From the NCBI GenBank assembly GCA_964534325.1, contig CAZHOR010000010.1:1-64000 (forward strand): a stretch of DNA of 64,000 nt, written 5' to 3'. Positions 41,828 to 51,304 of this stretch are shown piece by piece (position 1 is the stretch's first letter; each line of letters opens with the position of its first letter). Both the position numbers and the translations under genes were made by a program. Below the pieces are notes generated by a model. It did no database searches, was not told the origin of the DNA, and saw only the letters and a program-made list of their open reading frames with translations. This stretch comes from JdFR-22 sp964534325 (lineage in GTDB: Archaea > Halobacteriota > Archaeoglobi > Archaeoglobales > Archaeoglobaceae).

Positions 41828-42787
41828 TCACAGATGCCTCAAATAATTCCATATAACTCTCCGGTCCAGGCTGAACAGCAGGCTGGTCTCAACGTAGCCG
41901 GAGAACAAGCACCCTTCACATTTCTGGCTTAACTGCGTACTCCGGGGCTTCCACTTCTTCCAAAGCTCGTTTAGATCCTCGTCTGCATCACCTATTACTC
42001 CGAAGCAGCTCTCCACTTTTCCGTCGAGTCCCAGGTGCAGGATGGTCTGATTGACCTTGCAGTTGAATTCAGGTTTCTTCTCCCGTATCATCTCCAGATA
42101 AGGATAGGAGTTCAGTACGCTCCTTCCCTCTTTTTTCATCTCTATTATCCTGTCCACCGCCTGTTTGTACTTTCGCTCGTCCCTGATACCGTATTCCTCC
42201 CACACTTCTTCCGATATGCTCTGGTATTCGTTGATGGGCTCGAAAACAATACCCACACCCAGCTCCTCTGCAAGGTCTACCAGGTCCTCAACTTCATCCA
42301 GATTGATATTGTTGAGGACGCAGTTGAGAGACGTCCTGATGCCAGCATCTCTGGCTTTCTTGATGCCCTCCACCACTTTTTTGAGGTCACCTCCTCTCAA
42401 CTGGGGATATGTCTTGACCCCGTCCACGGATACGATGAGGTAGTCGCATTGCTCCAGCATCCCCAGTTTATCCTGCAGGAGAGTCCCATTGGTGATCACC
42501 ATATTCAACATCCCCAGAGATCTCGCATACTCCAGGCACTCCCCCAGATCGTCCCGAAGAAGTGGTTCAGTTCCCCAAACAGTGTAAACCACTATCCCCA
42601 GCCTCTTGCTTTTCTCCAAAAAATCGAATACCTCTTCTTGAGACATTTCCTCTCCTTCAATGGATCTGAAAGGGCAAAAAGGGCATTTCAGGTTACATCT
42701 GTTGCTGATGGTGTGGGCTAAAATAACTGGCCTTCCCCTAACATACTGTGCAATTCCATTGAGTATTAGACGTAAAGATGACAGCAT
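41828..42787 (-). CDS. Radical SAM protein with C-terminal cysteine cluster
   Basis: A 319-residue radical SAM enzyme with the CNLKCPFC motif (C31, C35, C38). The following strand has VWGTEPLLRDDL, corresponding to the usual GGEP motif in altered form. A C-terminal region has four further cysteines (CKVNQ, CFGV and CEGC), resembling a SPASM or twitch auxiliary iron-sulfur cluster. Related proteins modify peptides, lipids or cofactors. The target is unknown; no obvious precursor peptide is adjacent, although the transglutaminase-like gene is divergent from it. The start is ATG 42787. Confidence 0.85.
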   Translation of the reverse strand: MLSSLRLILNGIAQYVRGRPVILAHTISNRCNLKCPFCPFRSIEGEEMSQEEVFDFLEKSKRLGIVVYTVWGTEPLLRDDLGECLEYARSLGMLNMVITNGTLLQDKLGMLEQCDYLIVSVDGVKTYPQLRGGDLKKVVEGIKKARDAGIRTSLNCVLNNINLDEVEDLVDLAEELGVGIVFEPINEYQSISEEVWEEYGIRDERKYKQAVDRIIEMKKEGRSVLNSYPYLEMIREKKPEFNCKVNQTILHLGLDGKVESCFGVIGDADEDLNELWKKWKPRSTQLSQKCEGCLFSGYVETSLLFSLDRRVIWNYLRHL

Positions 42788-42852
42788 ATATGTTTTTAAT
42801 TTGTCTTGTGAGGGTCAAAAATTTTTTGTGAACACCTGTACTCTTTTTTATT

Positions 42853-43467
42853 ATGAGGTTAAGAACGAGAACAATTCTGGCTCTTATATGGATATTTATC
42901 ATATTCTACCCCAATCCTTTTTCCCTCGTCACCAGCCTGGAAAGGCTCTCCAATCCACCAGTCAATTCTGAACTACCCATATCCGTGGAGAACCTTTCAT
43001 CGGATCCAAGAGAGGTAGAGGATTTTGTTACCAGCTATGTAAAGTATGAATACGACTTTGCGGTTTACGGCGTTCCCTGGTACATCCCCACTCCTGACCA
43101 GGTCATTGAGAACAGTAAAGGGGACTGTAAGGGCAGGGCCATCCTTCTTGCCTCTATTTTAGAAGAGAAAGGTATCCCATACTCTTTCCGGATATCTCCT
43201 GTACACTTCTGGGTCGATTACCCGGGTAAACAGGAGACCAACTTCACCATGAAATACGAAAACGCTTCGAACGCACTATATTCCGATGGGGAGTGGAGAT
43301 GGCCTGAATTGATGGAATTCCAGACATACTACAATTCCTGGAAAGCTGCCCTCTGGGATTCCATGCCTCTCCTCAGAAAGATCTTATTGGTAGGTGGCTT
43401 AGTGATAATAGCCGGATGGAACAGATTGACCAGGATAACACATGTGAAGTTCAGGAAAAGTTTTTAA
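42853..43467 (+). CDS. Transglutaminase-like membrane-linked protein
   Basis: A 204-residue protein with an N-terminal hydrophobic segment (about 8-27), a transglutaminase-like core and a C-terminal hydrophobic segment (about 177-189). The papain-like triad is visible: C92 in GDCKGRA, H118 in SPVHFWVDY and D122. Such domains act as peptidases or cross-linking enzymes, usually outside the cell in archaea. It is followed 40 bp later by a small gene on the same strand. Confidence 0.78.
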   Translation: MRLRTRTILALIWIFIIFYPNPFSLVTSLERLSNPPVNSELPISVENLSSDPREVEDFVTSYVKYEYDFAVYGVPWYIPTPDQVIENSKGDCKGRAILLASILEEKGIPYSFRISPVHFWVDYPGKQETNFTMKYENASNALYSDGEWRWPELMEFQTYYNSWKAALWDSMPLLRKILLVGGLVIIAGWNRLTRITHVKFRKSF

Positions 43468-43510
43468 TAAATAAGGCGTATGGAGGAATACACAACAGAG
43501 GTTATGTTAT

Positions 43511-43753
43511 ATGAAGCAAGAATTCTGGAAGAGATTGGTCCAAATATATCTTCAGGCCAACACCGAAGACGCAGTCAACGACCTAAAAAAGCTTAGAGAA
43601 GATGTAGAGAACGCAGATGTCAAACAAGAAGATAAGGATAGAATGTTATCCATCATCGACAACATACTCAATAGCGACAGACTAATGTCCACCCTCAAAA
43701 GGTATACAGAAAACGAGATAACCAGGTTTATCGGCGGGGATATGTGCTACTGA
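43511..43753 (+). CDS. Small helical protein, unknown
   Basis: An 80-residue, mostly helical, charged protein (MKQEFWKRLVQIYLQANTED, then heptad-like segments), likely coiled-coil. No family is recognised. The start is ATG 43511, with GAGGTTAT about 6 bases upstream. It follows the transglutaminase-like gene closely and may share its operon. The region 43754-44021 after it is AT-rich with no gene seen. Confidence 0.6.
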   Translation: MKQEFWKRLVQIYLQANTEDAVNDLKKLREDVENADVKQEDKDRMLSIIDNILNSDRLMSTLKRYTENEITRFIGGDMCY

Positions 43754-44021
43754 TTCCGGGGTCTCTCAGCTGGTATAATTTAATTCTCCACTTCTCCTGT
43801 CCATTTTGTGATATAGTCTTTTATAATGTATAATATCTTCCCTAATGCCATTAGTTAGATTGGACCTCCGTTTCACTTCTATTTGGAGTGACCTGATAGC
43901 GGTCTCCAGTTATTCACTTTTTAAACCATATATAATATTATAGCAGAATAAAATTTAACGAATTCAAAAATACCATATATATGGCAGAATAGGGTTGGAA
44001 AAATTAAGGGAGGTGTCCGAA

Positions 44022-44798
44022 GTGGACAATCGGTATATAGTTAGTTTGATATTGGTAATGGGGATATTGCTGGGATCAGTGATAGTTTCAGTAGCCGACC
44101 CCTCCAACCCACAAGAGCAGGAAGAAGTGAATAAGCTGCATGTTTCAGGTAGCGGTGAAATGGAGATGGACCCCGACCAGATGGTTGTCGAGTTGGGAGT
44201 TGAAGTGACGGAAGATACAGCCCAGGAGGCCAGAGAAAAGAATGCTCAACAGACAGAGTCAGTTATAAATGCGATTAAGGCTATGGGTGTATCCAAAGGG
44301 CAGATAGAGACCGTAAGATTCTCCCTATACGAAGAGAAAGATGAAACACGTTTCAAACCCTAGGAAGAAGAGGAAAGAGAGTCTAAAGGTTATAGGGCCG
44401 TTAACACTATAAGAATAACCTCTAATGACACGGATATGGCTGCTGACATTATTGACACGGCCATCACCAGCGGAGCAAACGACGTGAATAGGGTAAGCTT
44501 CACCCTTCAACAGGCCACCAGAGACCAGGCCGGAGAACAGGCAGTCAAAAAAGCTGTAAAGGACGCCAAAAAAGAAGCTGAAAATGTAGCTCAGGAAATG
44601 GACCTCACACTTGCTCAACCGATTAACATCGATGTATCGTCAACCGGCTTTAGAGCATATAGGCCCCACTTCGATATGGGAGGAGTTGCAAAAGCCACAC
44701 CTACACCTACAGAAGAGACCTCTACTCTCATAGAGCCGGGTAAAGTAACTGTGACAGCGAAAATTGACGTGGTGTACAGTTTTGTTCCTGCGTCATAA
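44022..44798 (+). pseudogene. SIMPL-domain (DUF541) protein with in-frame TAG
   Basis: The reading frame encodes an exported SIMPL/DUF541 protein. It has a signal-like helix at about residues 4-22, then LHVSGSGEMEMDPDQMVVELGVEV and, later, GYRAVNTIRITSND and a C-terminal VTAKIDVVYSF. At 44361-44363 the frame has a TAG (...RFKP-TAG-EEERESKGYRAV...). Both halves remain in the same frame and both are conserved, so a single codon interrupts the gene. Either it is a recent nonsense mutation or error, or the TAG is read as pyrrolysine. The start GTG 44022 has GGGAGGTG upstream. SIMPL function is poorly known. Confidence 0.7.
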
Positions 44799-44905
44799 AC
44801 AAAAACCTCTTTATTTTTTATTATTACATTGAATGTGGCTCAGAAGTGATGGATATATAGTCAGTTTTTTAATTTCTTTCTTTAGCTACTTAATAGGGTG
44901 ATAAC

Positions 44906-45247
44906 GTGTATAAAGCGGTATTTCATGTGGATATGGATAATACTCTCCTTTTCGGGCTCACGTTGGCCAATATAAAGAATTTCAAAGAGGACGCGGGTAG
45001 TGCAGAAATTTCTCTGCTCGCCAATGGGCCTGCTGTCAAGCTTTTTGTTAGGGCTGCAAACGAGAAGTTCAGGGAAAGACTTGAAGAACTGCATGGGAAG
45101 GGAGTAAAAATATACGTCTGCAACAACGCCCTGAACGCTCACGTGATCGGAAAAGAAGAATTATTTGATTTCTGTGAGATCGTATCTGCAGGAGTAACTA
45201 AGCTTGTTGAGCTCCAGCAGGCCGGATACGCATATATAAAACCATAA
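44906..45247 (+). CDS. DsrE-like small sulfur-metabolism protein
   Basis: A 113-residue DsrE/F-like alpha/beta protein with KAVFHVDMDN at the start, a LANIKNFKED helix and the EISLLANGPAVKLF segment typical of the COG1416 group. A later KGVKIYVCNNALNAH block places C73 at the family cysteine position. It probably binds or transfers sulfur, and may act with the DsrC-like protein 3 kb upstream. The start is GTG 44906, with GGGTGAT three bases upstream. A T-rich terminator follows. Confidence 0.82.
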   Translation: MYKAVFHVDMDNTLLFGLTLANIKNFKEDAGSAEISLLANGPAVKLFVRAANEKFRERLEELHGKGVKIYVCNNALNAHVIGKEELFDFCEIVSAGVTKLVELQQAGYAYIKP

Positions 45248-45258
45248 AACCGTAAATC

Positions 45259-45270
45259 TTTTTTTTATTT
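45259..45270 (+). terminator. T-rich terminator after DsrE-like gene
   Basis: The run TTTTTTTTATTT begins 12 bp after the stop codon. It has the form of an archaeal intrinsic terminator. Confidence 0.5.
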
Positions 45271-45350
45271 GTGCTCGGGATCCGAGTTCAAAATCAAATT
45301 CAAATCAGTTTTACGGGCACACATTGCATTACCCCTTCGAGACCTGAAAC

Positions 45351-45359
45351 TATTAAATA
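45351..45359 (+). promoter_or_regulatory. TATA box of UPF0173 gene
   Basis: TATTAAATA ends 22 bp before ATG 45381. This supports ATG 45381 (leaderless) over the in-frame TTG at 45375. Confidence 0.5.
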
Positions 45360-45380
45360 CTCCATCATGAACTGTTGGAC

Positions 45381-46070
45381 ATGAAGATCCGGTGGATTGG
45401 TCATGCGGCTTTCCTCCTTGAAGGCTCTAAGAAGGTGTTGATCGACCCCTTCATAACAGGGAATCCTAATGCTGGCCTGGAACTTGGTGACATCGAACCC
45501 GACCTCATAGTGGTGACCCACGGGCATGGAGACCATTTGGGTGACGCGGTAGAGCTCTCCAGGAAGCACAACGCTCCAATAGTATGTATTCACGAGCTTT
45601 CCATCTATCTTTCAGGGAAAGGAGTGGAAGCAGTGGGAATGAACATTGGCGGCACTGCTGAGGTGAACGGAGTTAAAGTCACCATGGTCCACGCCCTGCA
45701 CTCTGCTGATGCGGAAGAAGGTGGGAGCACAGTGAGCATGGGAGACCCCGCAGGCATGATCATTGAGATGAACGGAGCGAAAGTCTATCATGCAGGAGAT
45801 ACTGACGTGTTCATGGACATGCAGTTGATAAACGAGCTTCACCAACCCCAGGTAATGCTCATACCCATAGGCGACTGGTTCACCATGGGAATAAAAGGTG
45901 CGGTGAAAGCTCTGGAATTCGTGAATCCGGAAGTAGCAATACCAATGCACTACAACACATTCCCCGTAATAGAGCAGGATCCGGAGGAATTCAAGAAGGC
46001 TGTAGAAGATAAGGGCTTAAATATTGATGTCGTAGCTTTAGAGCCAGGGGAGAGCTTTGAATACCGGTAG
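45381..46070 (+). CDS. UPF0173 metal-dependent hydrolase (beta-lactamase fold)
   Basis: A 229-residue metallo-beta-lactamase fold protein of the UPF0173 group. The metal motif is THGHGDHLGD, giving H47, H49, D51 and H52. A second AGDTDVF block supplies a bridging Asp, and a late PMHYNTFP supplies the last histidine. The substrate is unknown for the family, though hydrolysis of small molecules is expected. It is monocistronic. Confidence 0.9.
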   Translation: MKIRWIGHAAFLLEGSKKVLIDPFITGNPNAGLELGDIEPDLIVVTHGHGDHLGDAVELSRKHNAPIVCIHELSIYLSGKGVEAVGMNIGGTAEVNGVKVTMVHALHSADAEEGGSTVSMGDPAGMIIEMNGAKVYHAGDTDVFMDMQLINELHQPQVMLIPIGDWFTMGIKGAVKALEFVNPEVAIPMHYNTFPVIEQDPEEFKKAVEDKGLNIDVVALEPGESFEYR

Positions 46071-46322
46071 AACTCTGGATACAGTAAATCAGATGTAAAC
46101 TAAACACTTAAACACTTATTTATTTTTGTATGTCTGAACCTCTTTCTATTCCATCCTCTCTTTTCTGGGTCAAAAGGTAGATCCCCGATCGTTATGGCCA
46201 GCAGAAAACCGATGGACAGGATCGTGGTATAATCGACTTCCTGAAGATTTATAACTATAATATCCCTGCCCAGTAACGAATTATAAAATTATAAAATATC
46301 TACTCATTAAAAGGTTAAAAGG

Positions 46323-48911
46323 TTAAAAAGTTATTTTAAGGGTAATGATCTCGAAGGGGTTCATTTTCAACTGGATGGAGTTGCCATTGGGGTCAACCGC
46401 TTTTAGCTCTTCTTGCTCTTCTTCCAGCAGGTTGGTTGCTGTTACTCTTTTTGGTGCGGTGAACAGGGAGACGGTACCTTCAGTGTATTCTCCTGAGGCG
46501 TCGTAAAACCTCAGCACGACCCCTTTTCCGTCTTCTGATGGTTTTAAAGCCGTCATTATCAGGTTATCCGGTTCTATGCTCACGAAAGACCTTTTTGACC
46601 TGAACTTTTCTGCCTTGGGTACCTGCATGGCGATTAAGTCGTTGTTGAACTCGTATCCCTGCATATATGACTTGCCTTTCTTCCAGTCCCCATCGTGGGG
46701 GTAAATTGAGTAGGTATAGATATAGGTCTTCATCTCTTTTGCATCCGGAACAGGGATTGCAGGACCGGACCTGCCGTCGGAAGAAAGGATGTCCGTTGCT
46801 CTCAGTAAGGTCAAATAAATATCTCCGTCTCTCACTTCATTCTCCGGGGTGCCCTTGTTGATGATGGTCAGCCCCTTATCGCCGTCACTGTAATCTATCC
46901 ATCTCAGGGAGGAAAATGCTCCTGAAGGAGTTTCTACCCAGTCATCTGGGTTGAAATAGTACTGGTTGGTGGGCCTGCTCACTGTCCCGAACTGTGTTTC
47001 GCACTGGTACTCTGGAAGGTTCATGTTGGTGGAGAATCTGGTCCTCAATCTTATTCTGGTATGGTTGTTATCTACTATTGTCTTAAAATCGATTCTGGGC
47101 AAGTCCCTATACACAATTATTTGTTTGGTTGCCTTGAAGAAGTTGTGCCTCCACACCAGTGGGTCTAACTTATCAGTAAGTCTATACGGCCATCTCAAAG
47201 AGAAATAATCGGTCTCAACGTTAATCACTCTTCTCAATGGTGATTTGTCTATCCAGAAGTTCTTCATTCTGAATGACCCGTATTTCATTCCCTCCCCGCT
47301 CTCTGTCTTCATGGGGAAACCCATGGTGTCCTTGTGGTAGTAAAGGTCCCCTATCTCTTCTTCCAGAACGAGCTCGTTTGCTCTACAGACTCTTTCATCC
47401 CCCTTATAGATATCTATCAGTCCGGTGGAAGGATCAAACACCACATTATGGTGTTTGGTTTCGATTGTGTTTCCCCTTATCCTGATGTAGCTTTCAGCTT
47501 GCTTTTCCGGCTTGTTCTCCGTCACCTTGTACACTTTGTAGCCCATGGGTGGAACGGTGGCAAAGAACCCGATTCTGGCGTATCTCAGGGATTCATCCTC
47601 GAATCTGGTGAATCTGATTACTTCTACCTCAACTTCTTCATCGTCACTTTTCAGACCACCAATTCGGTACACGTCACCTTCATTGAAGTTGAGGTCCAGC
47701 TCTACCCAGTTGGTGACTTCCCAGGATAGAGGATTGAACACGACCACATTGCCACGCATACCTTCTACGGAGTCGTTATCTTTCTCCAGGACTTCATTCA
47801 GCACTCTGTCGTGGAGATATGGTAGCTTTTGCTTGAGGAATCCAATATATTCTCTCACCTCCTCGTATGCGCTGTCCATACTGGTTCCTGGCACTACATC
47901 GTGGAAACCCAAGAACAATAATTTGGACCAGAAGTCGTGAAGCTCTTCTTTATTGGTCCAGTAACTGTTGAGGGCACCCAGAACAGCCACAAACCTTTCA
48001 AAGTTCATCACCCAGTTCTCGTATTTTCTCTGGGCTTTTTTAACCCACATCCTGCTGGAGGAGCAGTCGGGGAACACTTCAGAATACTTGCTGGAGTATA
48101 TCTCACCTTTTCTAACGGGAAGGTTGGAGACAGTGGATGCATCTTTTTCCAGTTCCTCAAAGAATTCAGATGGTGTAGCTATTTTCATGGTCTCTCTATG
48201 GCGCTGGTTCCATTCCTCCACAGCCTGAGGCGTATCCGGCTGGGGCATGGTGACACCGCTCCCACAAGGCATCAGAATGTGTTTGGTGAGTGCCAGCTCC
48301 CTCAGCTTTCGATAGCTCTCATCCAGTTTGCTCAGATCCAGTCCGGCTCGATAACCCAGGGGCATCCAGTGGGACAATATCCTTGTCCCGTCAAGACCCT
48401 CCCACAGGAACTCGGAAGGTTTATTCTCCGGACAACCCCTTCTGAATGCCAGATAGCGGTAACCGGATCTCCTGTAGATTTGAGGAAGCTGAGCATTCAG
48501 GCCGAAACTGTCCGCCTGCCACATCACAGGGATATCTATCCCGAACTTCTGTTTCACGTACTGTTTACCTGCAAGGATCTCTCTGATGAGGGTCTCTTCC
48601 TGGGGGAGCATGGTATCTGCCATCAATCTCTCCCCATCAGCGATTTCGATCCTTCCTTGATGGATGTATTTCTTCAATTTGGAGAAGAGGTCCGGAAACC
48701 TGCCCTCAACCTCTTCCAGCAAAAAAGTTTGCTCAATAACGAACTTGTAGTCATCAGTATTCTCCAGTAAGCTTATCAATTTTTTCAATATCAAATCTAT
48801 ATTAATGTAAAAGTAGTCTTCCTTGGTGAACACCCATACCGCATCATAGTGGGTGTGAGGAACAAGATACACAATTTCTTGCTGCTCGCCTTCACTTCCT
48901 TTCGATTCCAT
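46323..48911 (-). CDS. GH38 alpha-mannosidase-like glycoside hydrolase
   Basis: An 862-residue GH38-type protein. The N-terminal catalytic domain begins VPHTHYDAVW, with zinc ligands H19 and H21 (or D23). It has a QADSFGLNAQLPQIY block whose D134 is the likely nucleophile. The central and C-terminal beta-rich regions match the family's other domains. It would hydrolyse alpha-mannosides. Since this genome makes mannosylglycerate precursor (mpgS), a mannosylglycerate-turnover role like that of bacterial MngB is possible. There is no signal peptide, so it is cytosolic. The start is ATG 48911. Confidence 0.88.
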   Translation of the reverse strand: MESKGSEGEQQEIVYLVPHTHYDAVWVFTKEDYFYINIDLILKKLISLLENTDDYKFVIEQTFLLEEVEGRFPDLFSKLKKYIHQGRIEIADGERLMADTMLPQEETLIREILAGKQYVKQKFGIDIPVMWQADSFGLNAQLPQIYRRSGYRYLAFRRGCPENKPSEFLWEGLDGTRILSHWMPLGYRAGLDLSKLDESYRKLRELALTKHILMPCGSGVTMPQPDTPQAVEEWNQRHRETMKIATPSEFFEELEKDASTVSNLPVRKGEIYSSKYSEVFPDCSSSRMWVKKAQRKYENWVMNFERFVAVLGALNSYWTNKEELHDFWSKLLFLGFHDVVPGTSMDSAYEEVREYIGFLKQKLPYLHDRVLNEVLEKDNDSVEGMRGNVVVFNPLSWEVTNWVELDLNFNEGDVYRIGGLKSDDEEVEVEVIRFTRFEDESLRYARIGFFATVPPMGYKVYKVTENKPEKQAESYIRIRGNTIETKHHNVVFDPSTGLIDIYKGDERVCRANELVLEEEIGDLYYHKDTMGFPMKTESGEGMKYGSFRMKNFWIDKSPLRRVINVETDYFSLRWPYRLTDKLDPLVWRHNFFKATKQIIVYRDLPRIDFKTIVDNNHTRIRLRTRFSTNMNLPEYQCETQFGTVSRPTNQYYFNPDDWVETPSGAFSSLRWIDYSDGDKGLTIINKGTPENEVRDGDIYLTLLRATDILSSDGRSGPAIPVPDAKEMKTYIYTYSIYPHDGDWKKGKSYMQGYEFNNDLIAMQVPKAEKFRSKRSFVSIEPDNLIMTALKPSEDGKGVVLRFYDASGEYTEGTVSLFTAPKRVTATNLLEEEQEELKAVDPNGNSIQLKMNPFEIITLKITF

Positions 48912-49108
48912 AAACCAAAATCGGATATTATTACTCTAAAATTTTTCCTATCCGGTCGCAATAGATTATGATTCTAACCCCCAGCAGAACTTTTTGAGTA
49001 TGCTGTTTCCCAATGTATCCGGTTTTTTTGATCATTAGCCATTAGCTAGGAATAACTTAAAATAATGTACGAATAACCCAAAACAGGTACATTTTGGGGG
49101 TAGAAGAT

Positions 49109-51301
49109 ATGGGGCAAAGAAAGAATGGAATTGATGAAGTCAATGGAGGAAACTTCCACGACAAGAGCAAGAAGAATGAAGAAATACACGCTGATGGGAA
49201 CGAACAACGACACGAGCATCATAATGAAAGTGAACATGAAGAAAAAGAAGAACACTCAAATCACAAAGAGCCCGAAGAACATGGTGGTGAGCATAGAGGA
49301 CACGATAGCTATGAAGAACATAAGGGACATGGTGGACATGGCGGGCACGGTAGGGGAGGTCATCACGCTCACATGCTTCAGGATTTTAAGAAGAGGTTCA
49401 TTGTCTCTGTAATCCTCACTGTCCCTATTCTGGTTTTGTCTCCCCTTATTCAGGATTTCTTTAGCTATACTTTCAGGTTCGCTGGAGACAGCTATGTGGT
49501 CTTTGCTCTATCCACAGTGGTCTTCTTTTATGGAGGTTACCCTTTTCTCAAGGGTATTGTGGATGAGCTGAGGAAGAGGAACCCGGGAATGATGACCTTG
49601 ATAGCGGTGGCCATAACTGTAGCCTACTCTTACAGCTCTGCAGTGGTATTCGGGCTGCCGGGGAGGTACTTCTTCTGGGAGCTGGCCACCCTGATAGACG
49701 TGATGTTGCTGGGGCACTGGGTGGAGATGCGCTCTGTGATGGGTGCTTCAAGAGCTCTGGAAGAGCTGGTGAAGATAATGCCCTCCGATGCCCACCTCAT
49801 CAGTAACTCTCATACGGTTGATGTCAAGGTAGAGGAGCTTAAGGCGGGGGATAAAGTTCTGGTAAAACCGGGAGAGAAAATTCCAGTAGATGGTGTTGTG
49901 GTTGATGGTGAAACCAGCGTCAATGAGTCCATGCTAACCGGGGAATCCAAACCAGTTCCTAAAAAAGTTGACAGCGAGGTAATAGGGGGATCCATCAATG
50001 GGGAAGGCTCCGTAACTGTGGAAGTCAAGAAGACGGGTAAAGAGACCTACCTCAATCAGGTCATCGAGCTGGTGAGCCAGTCGCAGGAGAGCAAATCCAG
50101 AACTCAGGATCTGGCCAACAGGGCAGCATTCATTCTCACCGTCATTGCCCTCACTGTAGGGGCTGTTACCCTTCTGGCGTGGCTCTCATACGGTAGGGAG
50201 TTCGTGTTCGCCATTGAGAGGTCTGTTACGGTAATGGTCATAACCTGTCCCCATGCTCTGGGTCTGGCCATACCGCTAGTGGTGGCAGTATCCACTTCAC
50301 TGGCTGCCAAATCCGGTCTGCTTATTCGGGAGAGACAGGCTTTCGAGAGAGCCAGGAATTTGCAGGCGGTTGTCTTTGACAAAACTGGAACCCTCACCGA
50401 AGGGCGTTTTGGGGTCACCGATATTATATCGTTTTCTGAAATGGCTCAGGACGAGGTTTTGAGGCTGGCAGCTTCTCTGGAGAGCAATTCCGGGCATCCT
50501 ATCGCCCAGGGAGTCTATAATAGCGCTGTAGAAAAGGATATCGAGCTGGCCAAGGTGGAGGGGTTTGAGTCTATTGCCGGCAAAGGAGTGAAAGGGACTG
50601 TAGAAGGAAGGGAGTTGATGATGGTCAGTCCGGGATATCTCCAGGAGAATGGTATTGAAGTGAAAGCAGGTGGTGAGAAGATCGAACAGGTGCAGCAGCA
50701 GGGGAAGACGGTCGTCTTCTTGCTGGATGGTGAAGAGCCTCTGGGAGCAGTTGCTCTTGCCGACATCATCAGGAGTGAGTCCAGGGAGGCTATCGAACAG
50801 CTGAAGAATATGGGGGTCAACTGCATGATGTTGACCGGGGATAACCGCTTCGTAGCCAAATGGGTTGCAGAGGAACTTAAACTTGATGACTATTTCGCTG
50901 AAGTCCTGCCCCACCAGAAAGCGGAGAAGATCAAAGAAGTTCAGGAGCAATACGTGGTGGCCATGGTGGGTGATGGGGTCAATGACGCACCCGCTCTGGT
51001 CCAGGCTGATGTGGGTATAGCCATTGGAGCCGGAACAGATGTTGCAGTTGAGTCAGCGGATATCGTTCTGGTGAAGAATGACCCCAGGGATGCCGTGGAC
51101 ATAATCTCTCTATCTAGGAAGACCTACTCCAAGATGTTCCAGAACCTCCTATGGGCTACAGGTTATAATGCCTTCGCCATACCTCTGGCAGCAGGGGTAG
51201 CCTACTCATGGGGCATCCTGCTGTCACCGGCAGTGGGAGCCATACTGATGAGTCTTAGCACCGTTATAGTGGCCATAAACGCCAGATTACTGAAGATGTA
51301 G
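49109..51301 (+). CDS. CopB-type P1B ATPase with His-rich N-terminus
   Basis: A heavy-metal ATPase of 730 residues. The N-terminal roughly 90 residues are cytosolic, with many His, Glu and Gly residues (repeats like GHGGHGRGGHH), a metal-binding arm. The membrane metal site is CPH (C380), which defines the CopB/P1B-3 class, rather than CPC. The phosphorylation motif DKTGTLTEG, TGES and GDGVNDAPAL are intact. It likely exports Cu(II)/Ag or a related ion, distinct from the CPC-type CopA at 33.5 kb. The start is ATG 49109; TTG 49094 is also in frame. Confidence 0.93.
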   Translation: MGQRKNGIDEVNGGNFHDKSKKNEEIHADGNEQRHEHHNESEHEEKEEHSNHKEPEEHGGEHRGHDSYEEHKGHGGHGGHGRGGHHAHMLQDFKKRFIVSVILTVPILVLSPLIQDFFSYTFRFAGDSYVVFALSTVVFFYGGYPFLKGIVDELRKRNPGMMTLIAVAITVAYSYSSAVVFGLPGRYFFWELATLIDVMLLGHWVEMRSVMGASRALEELVKIMPSDAHLISNSHTVDVKVEELKAGDKVLVKPGEKIPVDGVVVDGETSVNESMLTGESKPVPKKVDSEVIGGSINGEGSVTVEVKKTGKETYLNQVIELVSQSQESKSRTQDLANRAAFILTVIALTVGAVTLLAWLSYGREFVFAIERSVTVMVITCPHALGLAIPLVVAVSTSLAAKSGLLIRERQAFERARNLQAVVFDKTGTLTEGRFGVTDIISFSEMAQDEVLRLAASLESNSGHPIAQGVYNSAVEKDIELAKVEGFESIAGKGVKGTVEGRELMMVSPGYLQENGIEVKAGGEKIEQVQQQGKTVVFLLDGEEPLGAVALADIIRSESREAIEQLKNMGVNCMMLTGDNRFVAKWVAEELKLDDYFAEVLPHQKAEKIKEVQEQYVVAMVGDGVNDAPALVQADVGIAIGAGTDVAVESADIVLVKNDPRDAVDIISLSRKTYSKMFQNLLWATGYNAFAIPLAAGVAYSWGILLSPAVGAILMSLSTVIVAINARLLKM

Positions 51302-51304
51302 TAG

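Noticed and set aside
47937..48770. Long open frame (277 codons) on the plus strand
   Set aside because: It is antisense to the GH38 mannosidase, with no recognisable domain or ribosome-binding motif.
50297..50950. 217-codon frame on the minus strand
   Set aside because: It is a shadow of the CopB-type ATPase, whose DKTGT and GDGVNDAP motifs lie on the plus strand.
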